A stretch of DNA of 64,000 nucleotides from CAJCJE01 sp036494465 (GTDB taxonomy: Bacteria > Actinomycetota > Actinomycetes > Mycobacteriales > Pseudonocardiaceae): positions 1 to 64,000 of the forward strand of contig DASXOJ010000301.1 in NCBI GenBank assembly GCA_036494465.1, in the 5' to 3' direction. Made by a program: the position numbers and the translations under genes. Below, piece by piece: positions 16,102 through 24,691 of the stretch. The notes beneath the pieces were generated by a model. It had not been told where the DNA came from, searched no databases, and saw only the letters and a list, made by a program, of their open reading frames with translations. Positions within the stretch are counted from its first letter, which is position 1; each line of letters begins with the position of its first letter.

Positions 16102-16473
16102 ATGCACGTCGCGCGGCAGCCGTTCGGCGAGATTTCCCCAGGGAACATACGCGCCATTGTGGTGCCTGAGGAACACGCTGAGTTCGACGAAGGATGGCGT
16201 GCGGCGTGTCTTGCGGCAGCTGAAACCCAGGACCTGTCGACAGTCGTGGAATTCTTGGCGTGCTGCGGCCGCCGTGCCTTGCTGGTCGAGCAACTTGGCG
16301 TGAACGGATACCGCGAACTCATGGCGCGGGCCGGGGAACGGCTGCGCACCGGCGCCGAGCCGACCGGTGTCATGTCCGGTCAGCAGACGAAGGCGATGAT
16401 CGCGCAGCGACTCGGGATGACGGTCGAGGAGTTGTCGGCCATGGTCGCGGAGCGGCTACGCAACCGCGCGTAG
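16102..16473 (+). CDS. DUF6247-family protein, third copy
   Basis: This 123-residue protein has the DUF6247 pattern RQPFGEISPGNIRAIVVPEE-HAEFDEGW, then a longer C-terminal part (AMIAQRLGMTVEELSAMVAE). It has no adjacent intact toxin, so it may be an orphan antitoxin. ATG 16102 is preferred because it sits where the domain begins; GTG 16039 is an in-frame alternative that overlaps the toxin remnant. It ends 3 bases from the convergent uppP stop. Confidence 0.6.
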   Translation: MHVARQPFGEISPGNIRAIVVPEEHAEFDEGWRAACLAAAETQDLSTVVEFLACCGRRALLVEQLGVNGYRELMARAGERLRTGAEPTGVMSGQQTKAMIAQRLGMTVEELSAMVAERLRNRA

Positions 16474-16476
16474 GGC

Positions 16477-17469
16477 TCAGATGTGGGCGATGGCGAAGTA
16501 CGCGGCGCAGGCGACACCGGCGACGGCGCAGTAGATCGCGAACGGGGTCAGGGTCCTGGTTTCGAAGTAGCGGACGAGGAAACGCAGCGAGAAGTACGCG
16601 GCGATACCGGCGATGATGCTGCCTACCAGGGCCGGGCCGAGGAACTGCCGCATGCTGGGCGAGAGCAGTTCGGGGACCTTGAAGATGCCCGCGGCCAGGA
16701 TGACCGGGGTGGCCAGCAGGAACGCGAAGCGGGCCGCGTCCTCGTGCTTGAGGCCACGCAGCAGGCCACCGACGATGGTGATGCCGGAGCGGCTGATACC
16801 GGGCAGCAGCGCGAAGATCTGCGCGCTGCCGATCGCGATGACTTCGCGGTAGGTGAGTTTGGACAGTCGCTCGTCGGACAGTCGTTCGGCCGTCAACGCG
16901 GAGAGCGGCATGGTGACTTCGTGCGGCGAGACGTGCGGGATCATCATCGTGTCGTCCATGGACGTGTCGCCGCCACGCAGCGCTACCCGGAATTCCTCGT
17001 CTTCCTTGCGGTTGGCCTGGATCTTCTCCACCGCGTAGAGCACGGCGCCGTTGATCGCGAGGAAGATCGCGGCCGGTAGCGGTTTGCCGAGGTAGTCCTG
17101 GAGCGGTTTGGCCAGCAGCAGACCGGCTATGCCGACCGGGATGGTGCCGATCACCAGGAGCACGGCGAGGCGTTCGTCGGTGGTTTCGATGCTGCGGTGC
17201 CGGATCGCGCTGACCAGGCCGAGGATGATCCGGACCCAGTCGCGCCAGAAGAAGACCACCATGGCTGCCGCGGTGGCGACGTGCATGAGCACGAGCGTCG
17301 CCAGGTAGGGCGAGCCGGGTGTGGTGAGGCTGAGGTCCTTGCTCCACTGGCCGCCGACCAACGCCGGGATGATCGCACTGTGGCCGAGGCTGGACACCGG
17401 GAACAGCTCGCTGACCCCCTGTAGGAAGCCGATCACGATCGCTTCCGGATATGTCAGGGCGACGGACAT
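16477..17469 (-). CDS. uppP: undecaprenyl-diphosphatase UppP/BacA
   Basis: This 330-residue integral membrane protein recycles the cell-wall lipid carrier by removing a phosphate from undecaprenyl diphosphate. Both conserved motifs are present: GVSELFPVSSLGH near the N-terminus and LLPGISRSGITIVGGLLRG further on. It is longer than the roughly 270-residue typical enzyme because of a hydrophilic insert (about residues 155-205, RKEDEEFRVALRGGDTSMDD). ATG 17469 has GAGAGAG upstream; GTG 17490 is an alternative. UppP homologues can confer bacitracin tolerance. Confidence 0.92.
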   Translation of the reverse strand: MSVALTYPEAIVIGFLQGVSELFPVSSLGHSAIIPALVGGQWSKDLSLTTPGSPYLATLVLMHVATAAAMVVFFWRDWVRIILGLVSAIRHRSIETTDERLAVLLVIGTIPVGIAGLLLAKPLQDYLGKPLPAAIFLAINGAVLYAVEKIQANRKEDEEFRVALRGGDTSMDDTMMIPHVSPHEVTMPLSALTAERLSDERLSKLTYREVIAIGSAQIFALLPGISRSGITIVGGLLRGLKHEDAARFAFLLATPVILAAGIFKVPELLSPSMRQFLGPALVGSIIAGIAAYFSLRFLVRYFETRTLTPFAIYCAVAGVACAAYFAIAHI

Positions 17470-17576
17470 CGGCTCTCTCTCGCTCGACACGCAACACGAC
17501 TGGGTTGGCGTTGAGCGTATTGGACCCGAAGTTGATCGAACCGAGGAGGTCCTACGACAAAAGTGTAGAAGCCAGC

Positions 17577-17615
17577 GACGGGATCACGAACGTCGGGGAA
17601 CATCGTGATCCCGTC
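17577..17615. terminator. bidirectional-looking terminator hairpin
   Basis: GACGGGATCACGA and TCGTGATCCCGTC form a perfect 13-bp stem with a 13-base loop. It lies between the stop of the leftward small gene at 17712 and the start of uppP, so it most likely ends the small gene's transcript. Confidence 0.7.
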
Positions 17616-17711
17616 ACTGGCGAGCCGGCGACGCAATGGGGGGAGGCGTCGGGAAGGCGCGTCGGCCGGCGCGGAGCACCGGGGTGGAGACCCGGTACCC
17701 GTCTGGGGGAT

Positions 17712-18044
17712 TTATCCCGCCGCGCGGAAGCGACGGGCGCCGTGCTGGCGGGTGTCCTGTGCGATCATCAGGCACAGGTGCGCGGTCAGGTAGGCGCGGC
17801 AGGGTGAGGGGAGCCGCCTGCTGAACCGGCGCGACCGGCAGGTGGGGCAGCGCCCGTGTTCGTCCGGGCTGTGTTCGTCGAGCAACGCTCTGAGCGCGGT
17901 GACCATTTTGGGTAGTTCGGTTCTGGCCAGGTCGAGTGCGGTGAGGTCGTCACCGCGCTCCGCTTGCCGCACCAAGTCCCCCAAATGGTCGTGTAGGGAC
18001 CGGTCGAGTTGGCCGAATAAAGAAGAAGTGGCCGTGACGGTCAC
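17712..18044 (-). CDS. small conserved actinobacterial protein with Cys motif
   Basis: This 110-residue hydrophilic protein has a helical N-terminal half (LFGQLDRSLHDHLGDLVRQA; LDLARTELPKMVTALRALLD) and a C-terminal patch GRCPTCRSRR...PCRAYLTAHLCL. A CxxC plus a third Cys could bind zinc. GTG 18044 is chosen because GGGGAGG lies six bases upstream. It is divergent from the XRE-DUF5753 gene, a pairing I recognise from other Pseudonocardiaceae but with no assigned function. Confidence 0.65.
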   Translation of the reverse strand: MTVTATSSLFGQLDRSLHDHLGDLVRQAERGDDLTALDLARTELPKMVTALRALLDEHSPDEHGRCPTCRSRRFSRRLPSPCRAYLTAHLCLMIAQDTRQHGARRFRAAG

Positions 18045-18289
18045 CGCTGTCCTCCCCTCGCTGGCGTCCATTCGGCACGCTGTGCCAGGCCGCTGCGACG
18101 TCGTACCTGTAACCCGATCGGGGGTAGGCTGTGCACTGTTCGTCGCATGCCGAACTGCGCCGTCCCAGCTCGCACCAGCCCCCACCTCCAGGTTGTCGGC
18201 GTCGACCGGTTTCGTTCGCCGCAGTAAGCAGCCTGCGTCCGCAACTGGAAATCTGCAAGTTGCATTACACGAATGGATGACGTTTCTTG

Positions 18290-18313
18290 GTGTTCGGCCG
18301 AAATGCCGAACAC
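18290..18313. promoter_or_regulatory. inverted repeat in divergent promoter region
   Basis: GTGTTCGGC and GCCGAACAC are exact 9-bp arms around CGAAAT. It lies 74 bases upstream of the XRE-DUF5753 start. The TTCGG/CCGAA core recurs in the dyad at 22868-22901, so a shared or related regulator is possible. Confidence 0.5.
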
Positions 18314-18386
18314 ACTGTCCGCCAGACGTGGGTGGGCGCAGCGCCGCATCAGCCGCGTCACCGCAGGTCCGTGGAGATGAGTGCCA

Positions 18387-19244
18387 ATGGCCAGGAGCTA
18401 CAGCCCGACCGTCCGACGCCGCAGGCTCGCCAGTGAGCTGCGACGCCTTCGTGACCGCGCCGAACTCACCATCGACGAGGTCGGCGAGAAGCTGGAATGC
18501 TCCGCCTCCAAGATCAGCAGGATCGAGACCGGGCACGTCGGTGTGACGCCCCGCGACGTCCGGGACATGCTGGAGCTCTACGGGGTCGAGTCCGACGAGC
18601 TCGAAGAGCTGGTCCAGCTGTCCAGGGAAGCCCGCAAGAAGGGCTGGTGGCACAGCTACAGCGAGGTCTTCACCGGTGCCTTCGTCGGCCTGGAGGCCGA
18701 GGCGGCGACGCTGCGGACCTACCAGGCACTGCTGGTGCCCGGCCTGTTGCAGACCGCCGACTACACCCGTGCGGTCACCAGGGCGGCCCGCCCGAACATC
18801 CCGGCCGCCGAACTCGACCGCCGGGTAGCCGGCCGCCAGGCCCGTCAACAGCTGCTGTTCGACCTGGAACCGCCGCAGTACTGGGCGGTCATCGACGAGG
18901 CGGTGCTGTGCCGCCCGGTCGGTGGACCTCAGGCCATGGCCGCGCAGCTCGCCCAGCTGATCGAACTGGCCTCGCTGCCGCACCTCACCCTCCAGGTGAT
19001 TCCCTTCGGATCCGGTGCGCACGCCGGCATGGAAGGCCCGTTCGTGATTCTCGGCTTTCCCGAACAAGCCGATCCCGACGTCGTCTACGTCGAGAACACC
19101 AGTATCGGGGTGTATATGGAAGAGCCGCCGGAAATTCTTGAGTACACGCTCAAATTTGACCATTTGCGCGCGAGCGCCCTCGGCCCCGATGCCACTCTTG
19201 AGAAGATCTCCGAGGCTGCCACCAGGTATGCCCGGGAGTCCTGA
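18387..19244 (+). CDS. XRE-family regulator with DUF5753 domain (WhiJ-like)
   Basis: This 285-residue protein has an N-terminal helix-turn-helix (about residues 10-65; TIDEVGEKLECSASKISRIE) and a DUF5753 domain (LVPGLLQTADYTRAVTRAAR; VYVENTSIGVYMEEP). The start is ATG 18387 (GTG 18381 also possible) behind GGAG. A DUF397 gene follows 19 bases later, giving the two-gene WhiJ/BldB-type arrangement known from Streptomyces development. Sequence similarity to the regulator at 2540 is in architecture only. An inverted repeat upstream may be its own operator. Confidence 0.9.
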   Translation: MARSYSPTVRRRRLASELRRLRDRAELTIDEVGEKLECSASKISRIETGHVGVTPRDVRDMLELYGVESDELEELVQLSREARKKGWWHSYSEVFTGAFVGLEAEAATLRTYQALLVPGLLQTADYTRAVTRAARPNIPAAELDRRVAGRQARQQLLFDLEPPQYWAVIDEAVLCRPVGGPQAMAAQLAQLIELASLPHLTLQVIPFGSGAHAGMEGPFVILGFPEQADPDVVYVENTSIGVYMEEPPEILEYTLKFDHLRASALGPDATLEKISEAATRYARES

Positions 19245-19263
19245 GACGGAGAGGAGCACTAAT

Positions 19264-19449
19264 GTGACCGTTTCTGAGCTGAATGTTGGGGTGTGGCGAA
19301 AAAGCAGCCACAGTGGCGGAGGAAATGACTGTGTAGAAATCGCGGTGTTCGACAGCCGCACCGCAGTCCGCGATTCCAAGAATCCGGCCGGCCCCCGTCT
19401 GGAATTCCATTCGGCCCAGTGGGCGGCGTTCATCGACCAGCAGCGGTAG
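19264..19449 (+). CDS. DUF397 domain protein
   Basis: This 61-residue protein shows the DUF397 pattern: VGVWRKSSHSGGGNDCVEIA, then VFDSRTAVRDSKNPAGPRLE and the aromatic W-x-x-F ending. Such proteins partner with XRE-DUF5753 regulators in WhiJ-type systems. GTG 19264 lies behind GGAGAGGAG. It is 19 bases downstream of its presumed partner and is followed by a strong hairpin. Confidence 0.88.
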   Translation: MTVSELNVGVWRKSSHSGGGNDCVEIAVFDSRTAVRDSKNPAGPRLEFHSAQWAAFIDQQR

Positions 19450-19526
19450 CCGCTCCCGGCGGTTACCGACCACGGCGGGAGGGCCCGATCCCCGCTACCC
19501 CCGTGGCGCCACTCAGGCCAGCTCAA

Positions 19527-19577
19527 CCGACCCCTTACCCCTACTGAGGTGGTTTCCGCCCCGGGGTAAGGGGTCGG
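19527..19577 (+). terminator. long inverted repeat, likely terminator of the XRE-DUF397 operon
   Basis: CCGACCCCTTACCCC and GGGGTAAGGGGTCGG are exact 15-bp arms separated by 21 bases. It lies between the DUF397 gene and the next small gene. No T-run follows. Confidence 0.65.
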
Positions 19578-19675
19578 CGCGTCCGGGACTGCGTGGTTGT
19601 CCGATGCCGGGCCCCACCCCTCACGAGCAATCTCACTCTTGTCAACGAAGCGCCAGCGACAGAAGTGAGAAGACG

Positions 19676-19831
19676 ATGAACCCGTGGAGTGAGGACCTGC
19701 TCAGGGCCGAGGTCGACTACCGCCGTGCCGAGCTGCGCAAGATGGCCGGGATCACTCGTGCGGGCCGCACCCGCGTCGGGCACCGCACCGGCACGTTGCG
19801 CAAACTGCTGCACCGAGGTCAAAGGGACTGA
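19676..19831 (+). CDS. small basic protein of unknown function
   Basis: This 51-residue protein reads MNPWSEDLLRAEVDYRRAEL followed by a basic tail (ITRAGRTRVGHRTGTLRKLL). Its start is ATG 19676, preceded by a purine-rich GTGAGAAGA. Short proteins of this form occur in other Pseudonocardiales. It ends 23 bases before the LuxR-family regulator and may be co-transcribed with it. No function is known. Confidence 0.55.
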   Translation: MNPWSEDLLRAEVDYRRAELRKMAGITRAGRTRVGHRTGTLRKLLHRGQRD

Positions 19832-19854
19832 GGCGGAGCTGAGGTTGCGCCACA

Positions 19855-22800
19855 ATGGACCTTGTGCCGCGACTCGGATCAGGAATACCTCTGGTAGCCC
19901 GGACTACCGAGATTGACCAACTACGCTCCGCGCTGGCTCGTGCCGATTCCGGCACGGCCGGCGCGGTGCTGGTCTCCGGGGACGCGGGTGTCGGCAAGTC
20001 GAGGCTGCTCGACGAGCTCGCTCACTACGCCGCCGAGCAGGGCGCGCTGGTCCTGTCCGGGCGCTGTCTGGATGTCGGCGAGACTGGGCTGCCCTACCTG
20101 CCCTTCGCCGAGGTCATCGCCCAGCTCCTGCGGATCGACCCGGTCGCGGTGGCCAGCAGGCCCGCGCTGGGCAGGCTGCTGCCCGGACCCACGACGACCG
20201 AACGCAGCGAACCGGGGGAGCCCATCGCGGTCACCCCGCCGCCCGGCCGCCACCACGGCCAACCCGAACGCGACCTCGCCCAGCTCCAGCTGTTCGACGC
20301 GCTGTTCGCAGTGCTCAGCGAGCTGGCCGAAGACCACTGTGTGCTGCTGATCGTCGAGGACCTGCACTGGGCCGACCCGTCCACCCGCGACCTGCTGTCC
20401 TTCCTGCTGTCCCGGCTGCGCGACCAGCGGCTGCTGATCGTGGCCAGCTACCGCTCCGACGACCTGCACCGCCGCCACCCGCTGCGCAGGCTGCTTGCCG
20501 AACTCGTCCGGCTGCCCGCGGTCGAACGCCTCGACCTGACCCCGTTCAACACCGCGGACGCGCGTGCCTTCGTCGCCGCGCTCGCCGAAAAACCCATGCC
20601 GGAGGACCTGATCGCGCAGGTCGCCGAGAAGTCCGAGGGCAACGCGTTCTTCGCGGAAGAGCTGATGGACGCCTGCCTGGACACCGACGGCGTGCCGACC
20701 GTGCTCGCGGACGTGCTGCTGGCGCGTGTCGAACGGCTGTCCTCGGCCACCCAGACTCTGGTGCGGCTCGCGTCGGTCGCCGGCAGGCGGGTGCGACACG
20801 CCCGGTTGCAGGGAGTGGCCAAGCGCGTCGGCGTCGAGTTCGACGAAGCGCTGCTGGAGGCCGTGCAGCACAACGTGCTCCAGGTCGACCGTGCCGACTT
20901 CTACGCCTTCCGGCACGCGCTGCTGCGCGAAGCCGTCTACGGCGACCTGCTGCCCGGCGAACGGGTGCGGCTGCATGCCGCGTACGCGCAGGACATCGCC
21001 GCCTCGATCGCCGAAGGCGGCTCCCGGCGCGGCCTGGCCGCCGCGCTCGCGCACCACAGCCTGGAAAGCAACGACCTGACCACCGCACTGGACTCGTCGG
21101 TGCGCGCGGGTTTCGAAGCCATGGACGTCGGCGCGCCCGCCGAGGCGCTGCGGCACATCGAAGAGGCCCTCAAGCTCTGGGACGCGGTCGCCGCCGACGT
21201 CCGGCCTGCCAAGACCTCAGAGGACGACCTGCTGCGCAAGGCCAGCTACCTGGCAGGCGCCTCCGGCGAACCGGAGCGCGCGGTCGCGTTCGCCCGCTCC
21301 GCCGTCGACCAGGTCGACGCGGTGCAGGACCCGGAGCAGGCCGCCGAGACCTACCGCAGGCTGGCGCTCGCCCTGCACGCGGTGGAGGGCCGCGACCAGG
21401 AGGCCGTCGACGCGATCGAACACGCCTGGCGACTGGTCGCCGACCGGCCGCCGACCCGCACCCGGAGCTGGGTGCTCGCGGTCCGCGCGTCCACCCTGCG
21501 CCGGGTCAACCCGGACGGCGCGCGCTGGTCAGCGGAACAGGCGATCGAGGACGGCCGCGCCACCGGCAGCGGCGGCGCCGAAGCCGACGCGCTGGCCACC
21601 CTCGGCCTGCTCGACGGCTACGCGGGCAACGTCGACATGGCCAAACAGCACCTGGCCGCGGCGGTGCGCAGGGCAGCGGCATCCGAGGCGTTCAGCACCG
21701 AACTGCGGGCCCGCTACTTCCTCGGCATGCACAACCTCGACGAAGGCCGGCTCGACGAAGCCGTCCGCTACTACGACGAATGCGTCGAGCGGGCCCGCTC
21801 GACCGGTCTGGCCTGGAGCAGCTACGGGCTGGAACTGCGCATCGCGCAGATGATCGGCAAGTACGCCAACGGCGACTGGGACGGCGCCCAGGCCGCGTCC
21901 GAACCGCCGGGCAGGCCGGTCTCCGACACCGTGCTCGCCCGGCTCGCCGCGGGTGGCGCGTTCGTCATGGTCGGGCGCGGCCGGCTCGACGAGGCCGAGA
22001 AGACGCTCAAGGAACTGCGCGGCCACTGGCATCGCGACCTGGAGATCGTGATGTACAGCGGGTACTGCGGCGCCGCGCTCTACGTCTGGCGCAACGACCC
22101 GGACCGCGCGGCGGGCATGGTCAACGACGTGCTCGCCTGGCTGGCCAAAGCAGGCATCGACTGGCATCTCGGCGTGATCCGGCTGTCCGCGTGGGGCATC
22201 ACCGCCCAGGTCATGCGCGCCCACCGCGCCCGGCTCGACCGCGACAGCGCCAAAGAACAGGCCGCCATCGCCGAAGCCGACCGGCTGCTCACCCTGGCCG
22301 AGAACAACGCGGTCCACGGCCTGCCGTGGACCGGACAGCTCGGCCCGGAAGGCCAAGCCTGGCTGGTCACGGCCAAGGCCGAACGCACCCGGCTCACCGG
22401 CCCCGGCGACCCGGCCGCGTGGCAGGCCGCCGTCGACGCGTTCAGCTACGGCGACGTCTACCTGCAAGCCCTGTCCCGGCTGCACCACGCCGAATCCCTG
22501 GTCGCGACCACCGCAGGCCGCGAAGACGCCGCCGCCGAACTCGCCGCCGCCAACCAGGTCGCGGCCCGCCTCGGCGCCACCCCACTCGCCACCGCCATCG
22601 CCGACCTGGCCCGCCGCTCCCGCCTCAACGTCCCCGGCCTGGCAACGCCCCGCGACCACGTCGACCCGTTCACCCCGCGCGAGCGCGCCGTCCTCACCCT
22701 GGTCGCAGCGGGCCGGACCAACCGGCAGGTCGGCGAGGAGCTCTACATCAGCGAGAAAACCGTGAGCGTGCACCTGTCCCGGATCATGGCCAAACTCGGC

Positions 22801-22866
22801 GCCAGCCGCCGCGCCGAAGCCGTCGCCACCGCCTACGAGCGCGGTCTCCTGGAACCCAGCGGCTGA
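19855..22866 (+). CDS. large ATP-binding LuxR-family regulator (LAL type)
   Basis: This 1003-residue regulator has an N-terminal AAA/NTPase module with Walker A GDAGVGKS (residues 42-49) and Walker B LLIVEDLHWAD (near 165). A long helical, TPR-like middle follows. At the C-terminus is a LuxR helix-turn-helix (about 935-1000; FTPRERAVLTLVAAGRTNRQ then EELYISEKTVSVHLSRIMAK). The layout matches MalT-like/LAL activators, which switch on target operons after binding ATP and an inducer. The middle region normally senses the inducer, which is unknown here. An in-frame GTG at 19864 is an alternative start. Confidence 0.93.
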   Translation: MDLVPRLGSGIPLVARTTEIDQLRSALARADSGTAGAVLVSGDAGVGKSRLLDELAHYAAEQGALVLSGRCLDVGETGLPYLPFAEVIAQLLRIDPVAVASRPALGRLLPGPTTTERSEPGEPIAVTPPPGRHHGQPERDLAQLQLFDALFAVLSELAEDHCVLLIVEDLHWADPSTRDLLSFLLSRLRDQRLLIVASYRSDDLHRRHPLRRLLAELVRLPAVERLDLTPFNTADARAFVAALAEKPMPEDLIAQVAEKSEGNAFFAEELMDACLDTDGVPTVLADVLLARVERLSSATQTLVRLASVAGRRVRHARLQGVAKRVGVEFDEALLEAVQHNVLQVDRADFYAFRHALLREAVYGDLLPGERVRLHAAYAQDIAASIAEGGSRRGLAAALAHHSLESNDLTTALDSSVRAGFEAMDVGAPAEALRHIEEALKLWDAVAADVRPAKTSEDDLLRKASYLAGASGEPERAVAFARSAVDQVDAVQDPEQAAETYRRLALALHAVEGRDQEAVDAIEHAWRLVADRPPTRTRSWVLAVRASTLRRVNPDGARWSAEQAIEDGRATGSGGAEADALATLGLLDGYAGNVDMAKQHLAAAVRRAAASEAFSTELRARYFLGMHNLDEGRLDEAVRYYDECVERARSTGLAWSSYGLELRIAQMIGKYANGDWDGAQAASEPPGRPVSDTVLARLAAGGAFVMVGRGRLDEAEKTLKELRGHWHRDLEIVMYSGYCGAALYVWRNDPDRAAGMVNDVLAWLAKAGIDWHLGVIRLSAWGITAQVMRAHRARLDRDSAKEQAAIAEADRLLTLAENNAVHGLPWTGQLGPEGQAWLVTAKAERTRLTGPGDPAAWQAAVDAFSYGDVYLQALSRLHHAESLVATTAGREDAAAELAAANQVAARLGATPLATAIADLARRSRLNVPGLATPRDHVDPFTPRERAVLTLVAAGRTNRQVGEELYISEKTVSVHLSRIMAKLGASRRAEAVATAYERGLLEPSG

Positions 22867-22867
22867 C

Positions 22868-22914
22868 CGTTCGGCGTTCGGTCTGTACCGAACACCGAAC
22901 ACTTGCGTTATACT
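22868..22914 (+). promoter_or_regulatory. operator dyad and leaderless promoter of the AbiE-like module
   Basis: CGTTCGGCGTTCGGT (22868-22882) and ACCGAACACCGAACA (22887-22901) are inverted repeats with 13 of 15 positions paired. Each arm itself carries two GTTCGG half-sites. A -10 box TATACT (22909-22914) follows, six bases before the ATG, so the message is probably leaderless. The dyad covers the -35 region, as expected for autorepression by the first gene's winged-helix domain. Confidence 0.65.
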
Positions 22915-22920
22915 GGGCGT

Positions 22921-23937
22921 ATGACGATCAGCGGCCTCGCGGCAGTGGATGCGGTCGTCGCCGCGCTGGACGCGGTGGGGCTGCCCGCTGCGGCCTCGCC
23001 GTCGGATCACGATGCCGACTTGACCGTCGATGTGAACGGTGTCCCGTTGTGCCTTCGGCTCAAGGCGACATCGACCGTGACGCCCGAGTGGGTCGATCGG
23101 CAGTTCGCTGACGTGGAAGCGATTACCGTTCTGGTCGCGGACCGAGTGCTGTCCTCTGCGCGTCCCGTGCTCGACGAGCTCGGTGTGGGTTGGCTCGACC
23201 TGCGCGGGCATCTTCGGCTGTCGGCACCAGGAGTGCTCATCGACGCGGACGTGCCCGCGACTCGGCAACTCGGGAAACCGATCGATCCGTTCTCCGGCGC
23301 CGTCGGGCTCGCGGTCGCTTGCTCCCTGCTGCTCGAACCGAGCGAACCGGTCCGCGTACGCGCACTCGCCAGAGCACTGGACCGCGCGCCGAGTTCGGTC
23401 TCCGCGGCGGTCGATCGGTTGCGGCAAGAGCAATTGATCACTGCCGAGGATCTGCCCGCCGTGCCGGACCTGTTCTGGGCACTCGCCTCGAAGTGGCAGC
23501 CTGTGGCGGTTCAGGTCGCCGCGCTACCCGACTCCGCTGATCCGGTGGCACTGGCGGCATTGCATACCGGCTGGGGAGATTCGCCCGCCGAAACGGGTTG
23601 GGTGCTCGCCGACGCACTCGCTGCCTCCGTCTACGGCGCGCCGATCGGTGTCAGCGCCGACTACCCGCCGAGCTTCTACGTGCCCGACGAGGCAACGGCT
23701 CGACGAGCGGCGACGCTGCTCGGGACACCCGGGCGAAACGCGGCTGCGGCAGCGACCATCCGAGTGGCGCCGGTGCCGCAAATCTGCGTGCTGCCGACTT
23801 CCGGGTTGTTTCCTGGGCGGCCGTGGCCGTTGGCCCGTCCGCTGTTCGTCGCGCTCGACTTGGCCACCGACCCCGGTCGGGGAACCGAAGTTCTGGCTGG
23901 TTGGCGACCTCAAGAGGAAACGATTCGTGTCTGGTGA
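22921..23937 (+). CDS. AbiEi-like winged-helix protein, probable type IV antitoxin
   Basis: This 338-residue protein has three parts. The N-terminal domain (to about 125) looks like a degenerate restriction-endonuclease fold, with AITVLVADRVLSSARPVLDE and GVGWLDLRGHLRL, the latter resembling the conserved IDxxGN strand of AbiEi proteins. A winged helix follows (about 142-178; RVRALARALDRAPSSVSAAV then DRLRQEQLI). The C-terminal domain contains GAPIGVSADYPPSFYVPDEA. The stop overlaps the next gene by 11 bases. A dyad and -10 box sit directly upstream, matching autoregulation known for AbiEi. The family call comes from layout and motifs; a generic wHTH regulator is the alternative. Confidence 0.62.
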   Translation: MTISGLAAVDAVVAALDAVGLPAAASPSDHDADLTVDVNGVPLCLRLKATSTVTPEWVDRQFADVEAITVLVADRVLSSARPVLDELGVGWLDLRGHLRLSAPGVLIDADVPATRQLGKPIDPFSGAVGLAVACSLLLEPSEPVRVRALARALDRAPSSVSAAVDRLRQEQLITAEDLPAVPDLFWALASKWQPVAVQVAALPDSADPVALAALHTGWGDSPAETGWVLADALAASVYGAPIGVSADYPPSFYVPDEATARRAATLLGTPGRNAAAAATIRVAPVPQICVLPTSGLFPGRPWPLARPLFVALDLATDPGRGTEVLAGWRPQEETIRVW

Positions 23938-24691
23938 CGAGCGGGCGACGGTCCAGTTGTTCGGGCCGTCGATGTTGGCCCTGGTGAAGGCGATTCCCCG
24001 CATTGAAGAAGTGCTCGGCCGGGCGATGGTGCTGGTCGGCGGACTGGCGGTGTTGTCGCGCCTTGGTTCGGCTTATCGCGTGACGAGCGATGTCGATACC
24101 GCGAATCGTCGAGCCGACGGCGAACCGGCGCAGCTGGATGTGCTGTTGGCACATGGTGCGAAGGCGGTTGACGCGGCAGGCGCGTTGATCAGCACGCCCG
24201 ATGGCGACGTTCGCGTCGATGTCCTGGAAATCAGCGCGAGCCAGTTGGCCGATCTACCGAATGATCCGACCGACCGGCTCTACTTGTTGTCCCATGACTG
24301 GGCAATGGTCACCGCGAGCCCACTGCGCATCCAGGTGAGCGACGGGCGAGCGATTGTGGCCGAGGCATCCGTCGCGGTGGCTCGCCCCGGTCCGCTAGTC
24401 GCAACCAAGTTGCAGGCTCTGCCGAATCGTGGCAGTGCCAAGGAAGCGACCGATCTGCTCGACATCGTCCGGCTGACTCTCGATCCACGGGTCGGGACCA
24501 TGGTCCGGACGCAGTTCGCCGAGGCGAACAGCCAACTGAGGGCCGATGCCCTCTTGCACGTCCGGCGCTGGTTCGCGGATCGCGCCGACCGCAGCCTTCG
24601 GTTGATCCGCTCGACACCCGAGGGGCGTTCGATCGACATCGACCAACTGACTCTGATCAGCGAGTTGCTTATCGCCTCGATGAGTGGATGA
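23927..24691 (+). CDS. AbiEii-like nucleotidyltransferase, probable type IV toxin
   Basis: This 254-residue protein carries the minimal nucleotidyltransferase signature. There is a GG at residues 38-39 (VLVGGLAVLSRLG), followed by RVTSDVD at 51-57 with the two metal-binding Asp. Later comes the Lys/Asp motif ATKLQALPNRGSAKEATDLL-DIVRL. This matches AbiEii/MenT-type toxins, some of which transfer nucleotides to tRNA 3' ends or bind GTP. GTG 23927 lies within the end of the previous gene, behind AAGAGG, so the two are coupled. It ends immediately against the convergent sigma-factor stop. No transposon or integrase flanks the module. Confidence 0.65.
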   Translation: MSGDERATVQLFGPSMLALVKAIPRIEEVLGRAMVLVGGLAVLSRLGSAYRVTSDVDTANRRADGEPAQLDVLLAHGAKAVDAAGALISTPDGDVRVDVLEISASQLADLPNDPTDRLYLLSHDWAMVTASPLRIQVSDGRAIVAEASVAVARPGPLVATKLQALPNRGSAKEATDLLDIVRLTLDPRVGTMVRTQFAEANSQLRADALLHVRRWFADRADRSLRLIRSTPEGRSIDIDQLTLISELLIASMSG

